Source of the DNA: Patiria pectinifera
Lineage: Eukaryota; Echinodermata; Asteroidea; Valvatida; Asterinidae
Direction: 5' to 3'
Assembly (NCBI GenBank): GCA_029964075.1
Contig: CM057129.1
Span: forward strand, 29,441,430-29,505,429
DNA: 64,000 bases
Position numbers and translations under genes: made by a program. The first letter of the stretch is position 1. The number at the start of each line of letters is the position of its first letter. The notes below the pieces were generated by a model. That model was not told the DNA's origin, did no database searches, and worked only from the letters and a program-made list of their open reading frames with translations. Of this stretch, positions 1 through 12,479 are shown piece after piece.

Positions 1-53
1 CAACGCAAAGACTCAAACGACAATTGTTTTATTGACTTTTTCAATGCCTGCAG

Positions 54-3000
54 GGGGTGGGACAGAAGTGTCGTTAGACGATGACCCCCTAAAGGAGGCG
101 GAGCCTGCTGAAGCCCCACCTACCAAGTCGGAAGCTCCACCTACCAAGTCAGAAGTTCCACCTACCAAGTTGGAAACTCCAAAGTCTGAGCCACCCAAGG
201 AGGATGCACCCGCTGAGCTGGAGACACAGCCCACATCACCAGCAGCAACAGCACCGGACGTGTCAGAGACAGTCACTCCTAAAAGTGTTGCCAAATCTAG
301 AGTTACAGTAAGTTACACTGAGTCACATGCTCAGAATTGAAGACTTTCAGCAGGAGTAGTACTGTCATTTCTGTTGGCAAATTCATGTAACTGCTATCAA
401 AAAAGAGCAGTGTTAACTGTGCCACCTTGTGCTAGTTGCCAGTCTTGTCCTTTGAATATCTTACCACTACAAACTTGTGAGCAAAGAGATTAGGGGGAGC
501 ACCTAGAAAGTGTTGCGATTCTTTGTTGGACTACATTGAAAAAGTTTGAAATTGAAAATTTAAGAATTTTATTTGTTAACTTTGTTGTTGTTGTTTCTTT
601 GAAGGACGAACATGACGAGGTTGAGGAGAAAAAGGATGCACCTCCTGAAGAAGAAGAGGAAGAAGAAGAAGAGACTGACAGCTTTGACATGGAGATCACC
701 ATTACAGAACCTTTTAAGAAAGGTAAACAGTGATGTACAGATCACCATTACAGAACCTGTTGAAAATGTTAAACAATATCACAAAGAACAAAACGATCAC
801 GATAACAGAATCAATCAACAAAGGTTACACAGGCCCAATTTCATCTGCTAAGCACCGAGATTTGCTGAGCATAGACAGGATTTGCTAATCAAATACTAGG
901 CACCAGCCAGATGGTCCTGTGGTGTGGAGTGCTTATGACTGATTTTCAGATGTATTTAGCTCAGCACAGAATGGGCTTTGTGATACTTTCTGCATGGCAG
1001 CACCAAAACCAGTGAGAAGGGTGCATTGTAACGAATGCCAAGAGAACATGGTTGATTTTCAAATGTGAGAAATTATTGATTGTTAGTCACGAGAGTACTA
1101 CTAAGAATTCATTACTTCAATGTATTTTTGTTTGACAGGTGAAGGGATGAGTGCTTACATGGCATACAAAGTGTCCACTAAGGTAAGTCTTTAGTTTTAA
1201 AACTTTTATTACTTCACCAAATACCCAATTAATTATTTTAATTGATGGAACATTGAAAACAAGATTTGTAATGAAATGCTTGATGTTACATTTTGGTTTT
1301 CAGACAAGTAACCCAATCTTTAAGAAACCAGAGATGTCTGTGTTCCGTCGATTCAGTGACTTTCTGGGCTTGCATCAAAAGCTGGTGAACAGTCACACAG
1401 TAAAGGGATACATCGTACCTCCGGCACCTGAGAAGAGTGTAGTAGGTAGGTAGATGTTGAAGGTGGGGTTGCATGTACATGTATAGCTTTACAATAGAGG
1501 ACGGACATGCAGAGTGAAAACAAAAGATCCTTTCAGTCCTCGAACGTTGGGTCTTTTGTTGAAAACGGTCCTCGATGGTACGGTTATGTGCTTAGTCTAT
1601 GGGAGAGTGTTATATTACAGGGACAAAGGGAAACACAAAGCATTGTCCTCGGGCATATAGAAATTCATGACTGTGTGTGTGAGTAGGTTTATGGTGTAAG
1701 TCGAGGAAACACACGTGCAACATCATCGATGAATTGAGGACAGGAACCAAATCGAGGACTCCTCAGTTAGAAAACGTGTATAAAACCAATGAGAGCTGTT
1801 GCAAAAAAATTAAGGTATAAACAAAGGAAAAGGGAAGAGAAACAATAGAAATCCTTGATTTACAGCATAAACAGACCTGTGTGGGTGTGTGTGTGTGTGT
1901 ATGTAAACACCGGCAATCATCAGGCATGCAACTTTTCCTCGGATCCGCTGATTTCCTTGTTTTTTACTTCTCACGAATGCCATTACAAATTAAAAAACAA
2001 TCAGGGGTGTGCAATCTCTGCTATTTAGCGGATTCCCGCTTTTTTGTTCAGCGTGCCACATTTTGTTTTCCGCTTTTTTTCTTCCGATCGTCCAGATTTC
2101 CCCCCGCTTTTTCCCCCGCGCGTAAGCATTGATTTTATTTCCGTTTGTTTTATTTTCCACCGCCGCCGAACGCACACGATCCGGGGTGCGTGCAAGCGAG
2201 TATTCAATGTACATGTACATTGTACATATGTACGTGTGTACTATACGATGCCATGTGCATGCATTTTTCAGCTCGAAGCGGCGTGTGTACATTGTACAAT
2301 GTATTGTACACAACGTGTAAACAGCATCCGGGGAACCAACAGTCATTGCGCTGTGATTGGCTGCAGATAAATATGAATATTCACACATGCTCCATGAAGC
2401 GCGTTGGGACTCTTTGCGGCCGTTCCTGTGTCTATGCATATAGTGACACGCGATGATCTCCACAATAACTCGCTGTAAACATCGTCTTGTTGCAAATATA
2501 AAGCCTTGAAATAAGACTAGTAAATTGTCGCCGTGCCGCGCCGGTAGAGGGCATCATGCGGGGCAAAGTTCATGTGTGCATTTCATTGCATGCACGCATC
2601 CTGCTGCGTATTCCGCTGCATGCTGATGCGTACGTTAGTGTGTCGTTTCAAATGTTTCGAACGTATTTTGACATTATTAATTCCGCAAGATGTCAGTGCA
2701 ACACAAATGTGTTATTATCCAAAGAGGTTCGGAGTTTGATACGGACATTGACAAGACCGATCCTCAGGTTACGAATCTGTGGAAATGGATTTGGATGGAA
2801 CATATGGTTAATGGGCAGAAATTAGGGGACTCGATCAGAAGCCGGGACACGCGATGACGATGTGTATCATCTGCAGTAAGGAGTTAAAATATGGAAAACG
2901 TGGTCGAATTTCCCAGTTTTCATATACAAGTTGGCCATTTAGGCAGTTTCAAGCCAATATGAAGGAAAAGTTAACTTAAAAACATGCATAAATTGCAAAC

Positions 3001-6000
3001 CATTTTCGACCAATACTTGGCCCAGGCATGCCAGGAGGCTTTAAAATGCACCACAGAGCATCTACATTTCAAAAAATGTTTTTGTAAGGGCTTCGCGCTT
3101 CGCGCTCGCAGGTTTGGTTATTTACAGGTTCTGCTATTGTCAGCTATTTTTTTTTTACTCCACTCACACCCCTGAACAATGTACAAAGTCTTGTGTGGTT
3201 GGGAATTTCCTCGTTTTTTTTCTGAATTCCCATTTGCATGCCTGAATCATGGACCTAGGACAAAAGAGTTAGAGCACAAACAATACATCCATGATTGACT
3301 GGACGTCCACGATTGAAATTCGTGTACAAAACCAACGAGAGCTGTTAGTAGGAATGAAGATTAGGGACAATAGGGGGTCCACGATTGCCGGTGTTTACAA
3401 AGATGGGGGGGAGGGCAAAGATTTTAGGATTTTGGGATGTGGTCAGGAGGACTATTTCGTGACTGGGTCCTTCCAAAGACCAATGAAAGATGTTATTTAT
3501 TGCTTACAGATGATTAACAGGTATACTGTGACATTCCAGTTTGCTCTCAATCCTGGCTAAAGACATCCAAACCTAGCCCAGCTCTCAATCCTGGCTAAAG
3601 ACATCCAAACCTAGCCCAGCATACATGTAGCCTGAGCCAACTTGTGAGTTGAGTTGCAGCACTAAATGTGCCATTGGGTTAATTTGGCACACAGGGATTC
3701 TAAAAGGAGGGAATTGAGTTTGGGAGGGTTTGGGAATTGATATTTTTTTTCTTCATTTGTTAAATAGTGGAAGTATATCAATGTGATTCTTTGCTTTTTG
3801 GTTTGAAGGAATGACCAAGGTGAAAATGTCCAAGGGCCAGGAGGAACCCAACTCCATGGACTTTGTGGAGAAGCGCCGGGCCGCCATGGAGCGATATCTC
3901 AATCGAACTGCTGCCCACCCTCAGCTTCAAAAAGACCAAAACTTCATCGAATTCCTGGAGAAAGATGAGGTACAACATTGTTTAGTCTTCTTCCAAATTT
4001 CCCCCTCGCTCAGTTGGGTACTAGAGCTCTCTTTTGTGCTCCGTTTGTGCTTGTTTTTTTTTGCACAGATATCACGTTTACTCACACGGGCCATTTTTCA
4101 AACCCTGGTCTTATCTCCAGATTCAGTTTTCATCCCAATCTAGAATGGAGCCAGAGATCACAATCTACTAAATATGCTAAATCTGCTAAATCTGCTTGGT
4201 TTTGATCTGTAGCTTCACAATCATATAGAAGCCTTTAATATACCAATCCGATCTATCAATTCTATCACAAATGCCTCCTCCAACTACGAAAGCATTGCGC
4301 TAGCTATTTTGCAGATACATGTAATCCCTAATGGGTCAGTAACTTTTCACAATGATTTGCACAGTGGTTTCTCCATTGAGGGGGCCTCGTGAGTGTAACA
4401 ACTAAATGTAAATACTCTCAAATTGACTCAAACTCTGATTAAATTTCAATTGGTATTGTAGGTATTGATGTTCTTGAAGTGTGCTTTCTGCGTACTGTCT
4501 CCGTCAAATAGACAGAGGCTCTGTTAGCAGAAAATAGTGGATTTAATTATGAGTGGTTTATGTTGACTAGTTGTCCTGGACTAATGAATCATTTTTGTTG
4601 TTCCCTCCGTGTAGCTTCCTAAGGCCACCAGCACCTCAATGTTGACAAGGTGTCCCGGACTAATGAATCATTTTTGTTGTTCCCCGTGTAGCTTCCTAAA
4701 GCCACCAGCACCTCAATGTTGACTAGGTGTCCCGGACTAATGAATCATTGTTGTTGTTCCCCATGTAGCTTCCTAAAGCCACCAGCACCTCAGCCTTGAG
4801 TGGAGCCGGAGTCAAGCGTGCCTTTTCCGGAATCATGGACTCGGCTAAGAAGATGGCTTCCAAAGTGCATGAATCCGATCAGGTCTGTCAACACTCAGGT
4901 TTGGTTTTCCAATTGGTTTTGCCTGGAAGAGAGGGAAACCTGAGTACATGGAAATGCCAAATATGTGGCATTAATGTGGAAGCATGTCAGCTTATCACGG
5001 AAAACACAATGTGGAAGGTCAGCCAGTTTAAGTCAGGAACATATCCTGCTGTGATCTGAAAGATGATCAACTTGGTGTTGGCTTGTGATTTGACTCATGT
5101 TTGACTTGTGATATGACTTGACCACAACTCCAGGGTGAATGGAGTAGCTTTGAGAATAGCACATACAGTTGTTTATTTGTTGTGTTTATTTATTTGTTTG
5201 ATTTGTTGTTTACCAGTGGTTTGAAGATAAGCATCAACAGATTGAGGGTCTGGATTCTCAACTGAAGAAACTTCATGTCAGCGTGGAGAGCATGGTCTCC
5301 CACAGAAGAGGTAGGGTTTATGATAGGGTTAGTACATACCAAGTGTAAGGGTAGATCGTGAGGGGAGGGGGATAGGAGGGGCTTAACACCCCCCCCCCCT
5401 TCTGTCTGAGAAGTGTTAATTTATTGAGATATTACTGCAGAACAATCCAACATTCTTTTCTTGACATCCTACATTATTTGAAATCTGAAGTCTCCGGTTT
5501 CTGGTATGGAGCTTGCCCCAAAAGTGGTGCGGCGACACGGGTTGTTTTTTTCTTCAAATGTCAGCTGATGCTGCAGATGACGCTTCGATCCCCTTAAAAC
5601 TCTCACAAATATCCGTCAGAGTGGAGCTTGAGGTGACCTCAGTAAGGCCATAAGGCTTGAGAATTCTGCACCCACGTACGATCTCGACTGACACGAAGAT
5701 TCTGTGGGAAATTTGGATAGTCAAGACAGAAACTGGAGACTTTTTTTTTGGCCTTACTTAAATCCTTCGGTCTCCATACATGTTAACTTGAACTCAGTCT
5801 TCTGCCCCTTGAAAAATCTTGGACTTCTAAGACCCCCTTCCTTCCAACCCTTTTGAATATTCTGCCACTGAAGGTATTCATTTAATACATGTAATTTGAC
5901 ATTTTAATCTGATGACTGTGTTTTGACATAACTTGGGGTTATGGGTTGCACCTGAGAAAAATTACCAAAGTTCAAATACTTAATTTTTTTTATTGGGGGG

Positions 6001-9000
6001 GGGGGGGAGGGGGGATTTTACATATTCAAATGTGACAAAATTTTTTTTGTACTAGAGGAGTCATGTTTTTAATCATTTGATTTGTTCTCATTGCACATTT
6101 GAGGAGGGTAGAACTTTTCACTCACTGTGACCAGTGAGTTATGCAAATTCAACATATTCCTACACTCAAGATATTACTAAGGGTGACAGTCTCAAATACA
6201 ATCTGAATGAAATAATTGTCTTTTTGTTTTAGAGCTTGGGGGTGCCACGGCCATCTTTGCTAAGAGTGCGGCTATGCTGGGCAACTCTGAGGAGCACACC
6301 GCTCTCTCACGTGCCATCTCTCAACTTGCCGAGACAGAAGAGAAGATTGATCAGATTCATGTGGAGCAGGCCAACACGGACTTCTACGTCTTGGCTGAGC
6401 TGTTGAAGGATTACATCGGACTGATAGGATCTGTCAGGGTCAGTCTGTGTCTTGTGAACAAGATTAGGCTTGCTTAGTTGAGCTGGACTATCTAAAGTCT
6501 CAGTTGAATTCGTTGTGTCAGTGTGCAAAAACGTCATAACTGCCAAATTTTTGTGTAATTTTATTAAGATTTACCCACAGACTATTACAGGAGAGTTTTA
6601 TTGAAAAATATATGGAGAAAATTGATATATTAAAGTCATAAGGTCTTATCTCGATTACGAGCCTGAACGTGCAAGCAACAATTTCATATCTCAGTGCGTT
6701 TATGTAAAATGCCATATGGCATATATGGTCGTGTTTGTGCAAAAACTTTGTATCTCAAAAGTCATCAAAATTGCTGTTCTTGCACCGATGTGACACCATT
6801 TAAGTATATTTTTGCATTTTCTTGAACCAAATTATAGGAATTATAAAATACAACAAAATATTTTTTATTTTGTAATAAAACAAATAAGTCAGTGGAAAAT
6901 ACGAGAAACAAGAATGAAGTAAATGGGAAATGCCAGAAATATCATGCTGACTTGTTGCCATGCCATCAGGATGCGTTCCGTGAGCGGGAGAAGACGTTCG
7001 GTATCTGGCAGTCAGCTCAATCCATGCTAGCCAAGAAGCGAGACCAGGAGGCCAAATTGAAGATCAGTGGCAAGCCGGATAAATTGGCTCAAATCCAAGA
7101 AGAAATCAAAGAGGTAAAATGAAACTTAACACATTTCAGACTGGGATTCTAGAGTTGCTCTGGAGATCTGAATTAGATACATGAAACGTTTGAGACTAAA
7201 AACAGTTAGGAGCAACTGCATTGAAGGATTAATTATTGCAATCATTTGGAATGACTCTATCGAGTCTAGTGAAGTCTAGTTTTAAGCAAGTACGTTTAAA
7301 ACTGGCTAGGGGCCTCGACGCGGATAGTGGCCTGAGCCGAAGGCTTGTACTTGTTTGTCAACGTAGTTATTTAATACCAGCCAAGCACATATTTATTCCC
7401 ATTCATATATACCTTTCGGTCAAAAAGTCAAAACAAGTCAAAAATTCACAAGTTCCCAACAATTTGTTGACAAATTTACTTCCTGTTTTGTACTGCTGCA
7501 AATCTCCTGTAATGGAGATTGGCATGCTTGGTGCGTACTGCACAGCGCAGAACGCAGCGGTGTAGGAATAAAGTGTTTAAAACCAGTTGGTGTTTTATCA
7601 GAGGTTTAAAACCTTGAACGTGACGGGCTCTTGACCAATATGAATAGATACACTGTCTTGGGTATTTATGAATAAGAAATGAACAAATAAGTTTTTTTCA
7701 CAGCAAAAACAGATTACCAACCAATACATATGATGCCTATTATGTGTAACTGGTGCTATGCTGACAAATTGCCGAGTTTGAAATTGTCACTAAGCTTTAT
7801 TTGAATGATTACCACCATCTTGTGATTGTCACTAAGCTTTATTGAAATGATTACCACCATCTTGTGATTGTCACTAAGCTTTATTGAAATGATTACCACC
7901 ATCTTGTGATTGACACTAAGCTTTATTGAAATGATTACCACCATCTTGTGATTGTCACTAAGCTTTATTGAAATGATTACCTCCATCTTGTGATTGTCAC
8001 TAAGCTTTATTGAAATGATTACCACCATCTTGTGATTGTCACTAAGCTTTATTGAAATGATTACCACCATCTTGTGATTGTCACTAAGCTTTATTGACAT
8101 GATTATCACCATCTTGTGATTGCCACTAAGCTTCATTGAAATGATTACCACCATCTTGTGATTGTCACTAAGCTTTATTGAAATGATTACCTCCATCTTG
8201 TGATTGCCTTGCAGTGGGAGGCCAAAGAGGCCAAAGGTCAGAAGGACTTTGAGAAAATCTCCAAGACGATTCGTAAAGAATACAACAGATTTGAGGTGAG
8301 TTGAGTATTCTGGTTGTCACGATTGCAGCCATGTAGGAGTGGCAAGCCCCAATGGACCTTCGAAGGGCCCTTCTGATGCAGTAGGTGGAGCTGTGTTGCC
8401 TACTCAGGAGAACACCATTGTATACAAAAAATATCCCCCAATAGCAACAGATTATATTTGGTCTACCTAGAAAATAAAGCTGGAGTTTACAGCCACAAAA
8501 ATACAAAAGTAATACCCATGTTAAATACGTTTATAATGTACTATTGATTCCATATGTCATAGAGCTGTCACACTAAATATTTTTTTGTGTTCAAAGGTGA
8601 ATCGTATGCGGGACTTCCGCTCAGTAATCATCAAGTATTTGGAGGCATTAATGACTCATCAACAGGAGGTAAGGTAGTCTTAACTCCAGTCTGACTTTCA
8701 GTCGAAATCTGTAACATGTCTTGTGCCTTCATACCCCAACCCATAGGTCTTTACTATGATCAGCGTACAGGTCCAATGCCTTAGAAGAATGGGTTGGTAT
8801 TTGCCTCACATTCAAGGGGTCAAATTCCATCCAGACTCACGTGAATAGGGTTTGAAATCCCTGACTGAGGCTGATTGCATCATGCTAGGGATTCCTCCCA
8901 CCTCTAAAAGCAAACATTTCTTCACCATTTTTCTCAAACAAATACTTGTCTTCAGGCTTTTGTGGTACTCTGCCGGCAGGACTTTTGGGTCATCCACAAG

Positions 9001-9116
9001 AAAGAGTTAACATTGAATATAAATAAATAAACATTGCATTTCTGCATGGAATTGTTGTTTCACAGGTCATTCAGAGCTGGGAGGGATTTCTTCCAGAAGC
9101 CAAAGCCATAGCCTAA
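54..9116 (+). CDS. SNX2: Sorting nexin SNX1/SNX2-like, 3' 12 exons (5' partial)
   Basis: Retromer-associated SNX-BAR protein that binds phosphoinositides on early endosomes and bends membrane into tubules for endosome-to-Golgi sorting (family knowledge). Exons: 54-307, 605-722, 1139-1182, 1304-1445, 3809-3969, 4769-4882, 5217-5310, 6233-6438, 6970-7113, 8215-8295, 8597-8668, 9066-9116. All have AG/GT borders and matching phases and give 492 visible residues. Counting from the first visible residue, 1-112 is an acidic, Pro-rich disordered tail with an eight-Glu run. About 113-239 is the PX domain, with the lipid-binding RRFSDF and [10 protein letters not shown]. About 278-485 is the BAR coiled coil ([20 protein letters not shown], ending FLPEAKAIA), as in vertebrate SNX1 and SNX2. 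The first exon or exons, with the start codon, lie before the window. SNX1 and SNX2 are vertebrate duplicates, so this is probably the single invertebrate co-orthologue and the symbol is approximate. Two introns carry tandem repeats that touch splice acceptors. Confidence 0.96.
110..172 (+). repeat. 21-bp coding minisatellite, three copies
   Basis: Three in-frame 21-bp units encode [14 protein letters not shown] and EVPPTKL in the disordered N-terminal tail of the sorting nexin. A degenerate ETPKSE follows. The length is likely to vary between individuals or species. Confidence 0.85.
1790..1920 (+). repeat. Dispersed repeat, copy 1
   Basis: Shares GTATAAAACCAATGAGAGCTG and AAATTAAGGTATAAACAAAG with copies near 3290-3405 and 17815-17960. 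The family carries the words GTGTACAAAACC and ACAATAGGGGGTCCA. It is non-coding and I do not know the family. Confidence 0.55.
1902..3398. mobile_element. Short TIR element split by a later hAT-like insertion
   Basis: GTAAACACCGGCAATC near 1902-1917 is the exact inverse of GATTGCCGGTGTTTAC near 3383-3398. Without the element at 2002-3174 and one copy of its target duplication, these ends bound about 320 bp. I infer an older small inverted-repeat element that received the hAT-like insertion. No target duplication is evident for the outer element. A (GT)n tract lies just before it (about 1881-1900). Confidence 0.5.
2002..3174 (+). mobile_element. Degenerate hAT-like DNA transposon with a zinc-finger remnant
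   Basis: The ends are exact 10-bp inverted repeats, CAGGGGTGTG (2002-2011) and CACACCCCTG (3165-3174), flanked on both sides by AACAAT. CAGGGGTG ends are typical of hAT elements, although hAT normally makes 8-bp duplications and only 6 bp match here. Inside, an ATG frame at 2690-2857 (55 codons) includes [20 protein letters not shown] shifted frame from about 2842 continues [20 protein letters not shown], a CxxC start of the kind seen in zinc fingers near the N-terminus of some hAT transposases. The frameshift and missing catalytic domain mark it as internally deleted. It lies in sorting nexin intron 4. Confidence 0.65.
3290..3405 (+). repeat. Dispersed repeat, copy 2
   Basis: Contains GTGTACAAAACCAACGAGAG and GGACAATAGGGGGTCCACGA, shared with the copies near 1790-1920 and 17815-17960. 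Confidence 0.6.
4561..4793 (+). repeat. Triplicated intron-exon junction, 77-79-bp unit
   Basis: Three tandem units start at 4561, 4640 and 4717. Each holds an intron end (AATGAATCATT, TTGTTGTTCC, GTAG) and the first 24 bases of the following exon (CTTCCTAARGCCACCAGCAC). Acceptor AGs fall at 4613-4614, 4690-4691 and 4767-4768. Only the last keeps the sorting nexin frame. The two upstream acceptors would add 154 or 77 bases and run into stops. Confidence 0.9.
7784..8206. repeat. 42-bp minisatellite, about ten copies
   Basis: Near-identical 42-bp units (ATTGTCACTAAGCTTTATTG, then AAATGATTACCACCATCTTGTG) run until about 8 bases before the acceptor of the exon at 8215. The last unit therefore supplies the end of the intron. 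Because 42 is a multiple of three, one minus-strand frame stays open across the array, which is an artefact and not a gene. Confidence 0.95.
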
Positions 9117-9789
9117 GCCTCAACCAGGACCAGCCACTGCACCACGCTGCCTGCAGTCATGATTGCAGTCGCCATCTTACAAAGACGCTTCTAGAAGCGG
9201 CTTATTCAGTATATCAACATTCCAGGCAAAGTTGCAGACTTACCTACATGCATCAGGAGGAGTGCCCGAGTCAAGTACAGATTGCTTTAATATCAAAATC
9301 AAAAATCCTCCAACGGAAAAAATAATCCCAACCAGCTAAAACTAGAAGTTGGAAATGATGCAAAGGGAAATGCCATCTACTTTGCAGATTTTCTGCAGTT
9401 GTTTTTTAGCCGTGTTTTTCAACCTGGACTACTAGGAAATAATGCTCAGCAAGTTTACGTGCTTAAAAAGTCAGCAGGGAACAGTCAAAGGTAATACATG
9501 TATAAAATATATTTGATTTTGCCTGGTAATCTGTTCTTGCTCAGCGCGTTTTTCTGCATATGGCAAATGTTTGTGTTTGCAGTTTCACTAAACTGGCCCC
9601 TGCAGCTGGAATATATTGAACAATTTCCAATGGTTTTGCTGTTTTCTTAAGGATTCATTTTAGGGTAGGATTGTCCAGAATGTTTTGACAACATAGGCAA
9701 AATGGCCTTTCACAAATTCCAAAATCTCTGTGTTGGATCCGGGTCCGAAATGGAGACTTCAAGAACCCCATTCACACAAGCACGAATTC

Positions 9790-10115
9790 AACACAGCTTC
9801 CTCATGGGTCTGGTTCTCTAGCCGGGTAAAATTCAGCTCCGGTCGAGACCAGGGTTGAGAGGCTGTACCCAGGTAGAAAATCCCTTATCCACAGCAGACC
9901 CGTATACACCCCTTAGCCTTGTAAGTGTGAACGGAATGCCTTGCCAACCCGTGTTTGCCTACCCAACACGACTTTTACATGGGTCTGGTGTTCTAGCCGG
10001 GTCGGTCGAGACCAGGGTTGAGAGGCTTTATCCGGGTAGAAAATCCCTTATCTACAGCCGACCCGTATACACCCCTTGGTCTTGTAAGTGTGAACGGAAC
10101 GCCTTGCTTACCCAT
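9790..10115 (+). repeat. Tandem duplication in the 3' flank of the sorting nexin
   Basis: Two copies with a period of about 175 bp share CATGGGTCTGG, GGTCGAGACCAGGGTTGAGA, GTAGAAAATCCCTTAT and CTTGTAAGTGTGAACGGAA. The position, about 0.7 kb after the stop codon, suggests it is in the 3' UTR. Confidence 0.85.
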
Positions 10116-10586
10116 GTTTGATGGCACCGGGTTCTGCTTACAGTGAACCCTTATTGATTTCAAAACAGGTAGGGGAGATGATGGTGTGAAACGGCCTAAA
10201 CTTTGGTGTCAGAAGCTGTAGGTGCTGAATCTGACCAAACCTAACAACCATGGATTTTGTTGGATTGAGTTCAATGCAGCATATGTGCCAAACTGTTCAG
10301 GAATACAAGGTTGAACATGTGCACCATTGTTTTCTGCATTCACTTTCTTGGGCACTTTTAGAATATATGCTCTGAATATTTGGTTATCAAACTTGGTTTG
10401 TTTATAGTCCTCCATTCACTTAAACTTCTGTCTTTCCAAATGCCAGTTTTTCATTTTTGAAAAATGTTAAATTGTACTTTCCTGAAAAAAATTCAAACAA
10501 TCTTTCACCTAATGATGTAAAAAAAAGCTTTACTTGGGCTGATGACCTTCCTGACTGTGCGTAGCTGGGGTGTGATTAAATATTAA

Positions 10587-10592
10587 AATAAA
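10587..10592 (+). terminator. Candidate poly(A) signal AATAAA
   Basis: First clear AATAAA that I see downstream of the sorting nexin stop. Another occurs in CAAAATAAAAG near 10996. The real cleavage site cannot be chosen from sequence alone. Confidence 0.3.
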
Positions 10593-11813
10593 AAGGAAAA
10601 AAAAATATTTTGTTATACGTCACTGTTGATATACATGATTGGGAAAATTACCTCAAAACATTCTTTTCAAATGCAGTCCTTTTTAGTGCCTAGCGTAATA
10701 CAGACACAATTTGTAGTGAAGATTAGATTTTCAGTGCAACGGTTGAAGTAGAAGAAATTTAGCAGACTGCTTGGGACAAAGAGTTGTTTTGAAGCCTTTC
10801 TTCATAAAATTCAATTATTTGTAGATAATAACAAAACAACTTGCTTCCTGTATTTACAATTGCTGGTTGAGAATTATACAGAAAACTAATCCATTTAGAT
10901 TGATTTCAAACTATAAAATGTAAACGGAAATGAGAATGCACCGTATTTGAATATTCATTAAATATCTGAATAACAATCACAAGATCTGAACTGCAAAATA
11001 AAAGACGGGGACCTTGAAAATTTGATTTATGTGTAAATTATTTTGAAATAAAAAAGGCTAGTAGTCTAGATATATAAAAAAGTTATAGACTAGATTTACA
11101 ATGTAATAATCATTTAGTCATTGACTTGTGCGTTGTTCCAGCATTGGGTCCTTTTGCACTCCAAATGAGGTATCAATTTTTGTCGTCATTTTTTCTATTC
11201 TGCAATCTTTTGTAAACATTTTACTTAAGCATTATAACTATTTGGGATTTTTTTTTCTGGGGTAGGTTGATTTTAAGAATTTGATATTTTCAAAGACACT
11301 TGTTGATTTCTGGTATGCACAAAAAGTAGAATGTCTGTTGGCCATTTACCCCTGTGCATTTTGGGGATTCTGTGTGCTGTATGATTTCTGTGCTGATCAA
11401 TTGGAGTCACGGTCTTTAATAATCTAGGGACAGGGTTTCATGCATTGATCGGAGTCAAATGTGTGTTACATTACCAAATCATCCCAGCAAATGTTTTTAA
11501 AACTTGGTTCAGAAATAAGTAGCAGCGTTTTGAAAGAAATCACAAGTTGACAACTTTAAATGGCGGACTGAATTTTACTGATATTTAATAAAAGGTAGCT
11601 CTGTAAAAATGAAAACATGACCACTAGACCCAGGGTCAATTTGATGACAAAATAACGGCGAAAACGTTTGACTGTCAATTTATACAAGGCTACTTAAAAA
11701 ATGTAAAGTTTATCCCCTACTAAGTCTATTGGACTAATGCTGAACCTATGTTCTGTGGTAATCACAATGTTTACTGTTTCAAACCAGTTTTTAATTAATA
11801 AAAAAAAAAAACC

Positions 11814-11956
11814 CAATAAGCCTCTGTACTGATGATGTCACACTTTAATACATGTGTGCTTTCTTATGGGAGCCTGGTGGGGACGATGGCTTCGTAGCCC
11901 CATAGAAAAGCACACATGTAAACAAAGTGTGACATCATCAGTACAGAGGCTTATTG
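11814..11956. repeat. Long hairpin, about 57-bp arms
   Basis: 11814-11870 (CAATAAGCCTCTGTACTGAT onward to ATGGG) is repeated in reverse complement at 11898-11956, with a 27-base loop. The arms are almost perfectly paired. It could be a small foldback element or a source of a hairpin RNA if transcribed. No coding content. Confidence 0.9.
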
Positions 11957-12479
11957 AGTCTAGCGTTCGAGAAAGCTAACACATGCAGTGAATGTACATT
12001 ATAATCATGTAATTCTTTGGATGATGTAAATGTAAAATAGTTCAATCCAGCCAGTAAATATAACAAAAAAACATTTTTATTTTGGCCAGTCCAGCCGAGC
12101 CATGAAGGTGCTTTAGGCTGCATGTTTCCATTGTCTGGTATGTTGCAAAACTGACACAGACAATACCATTAATCTCTAGGTTATTGTGCATGTGATCCTA
12201 CATAAGTACAATTATTCAGTATAACCTCACTTTTGCCAGGCAGAGATCAATCTACAATCGTTGGCACTGTATGCCAAGATATTGTGTGTCAACTGTGTTT
12301 ATAAAGAAATAAGAATCTATCATTGACAAATCAAATATTTGCTAATAAACACAGAGCCCATGAAGTATGCTATCTTATTTTACAATTCTGTGGTTGCATT
12401 GTTATTTGTGATGGTGCTTCATTTACATTATTTGTTTGGTCTATACCCTATGGGTAGTTCAGGGGGGGGGGGGGTACCT

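Noticed and set aside
7756-8196. Minus-strand frame of 146 codons with a 14-residue period
   Set aside because: It is the 42-bp minisatellite read in one frame. A period divisible by three keeps any frame open.
7784-8206. CRISPR-like array of regular repeats
   Set aside because: Units are contiguous without spacers and lie in an animal intron.
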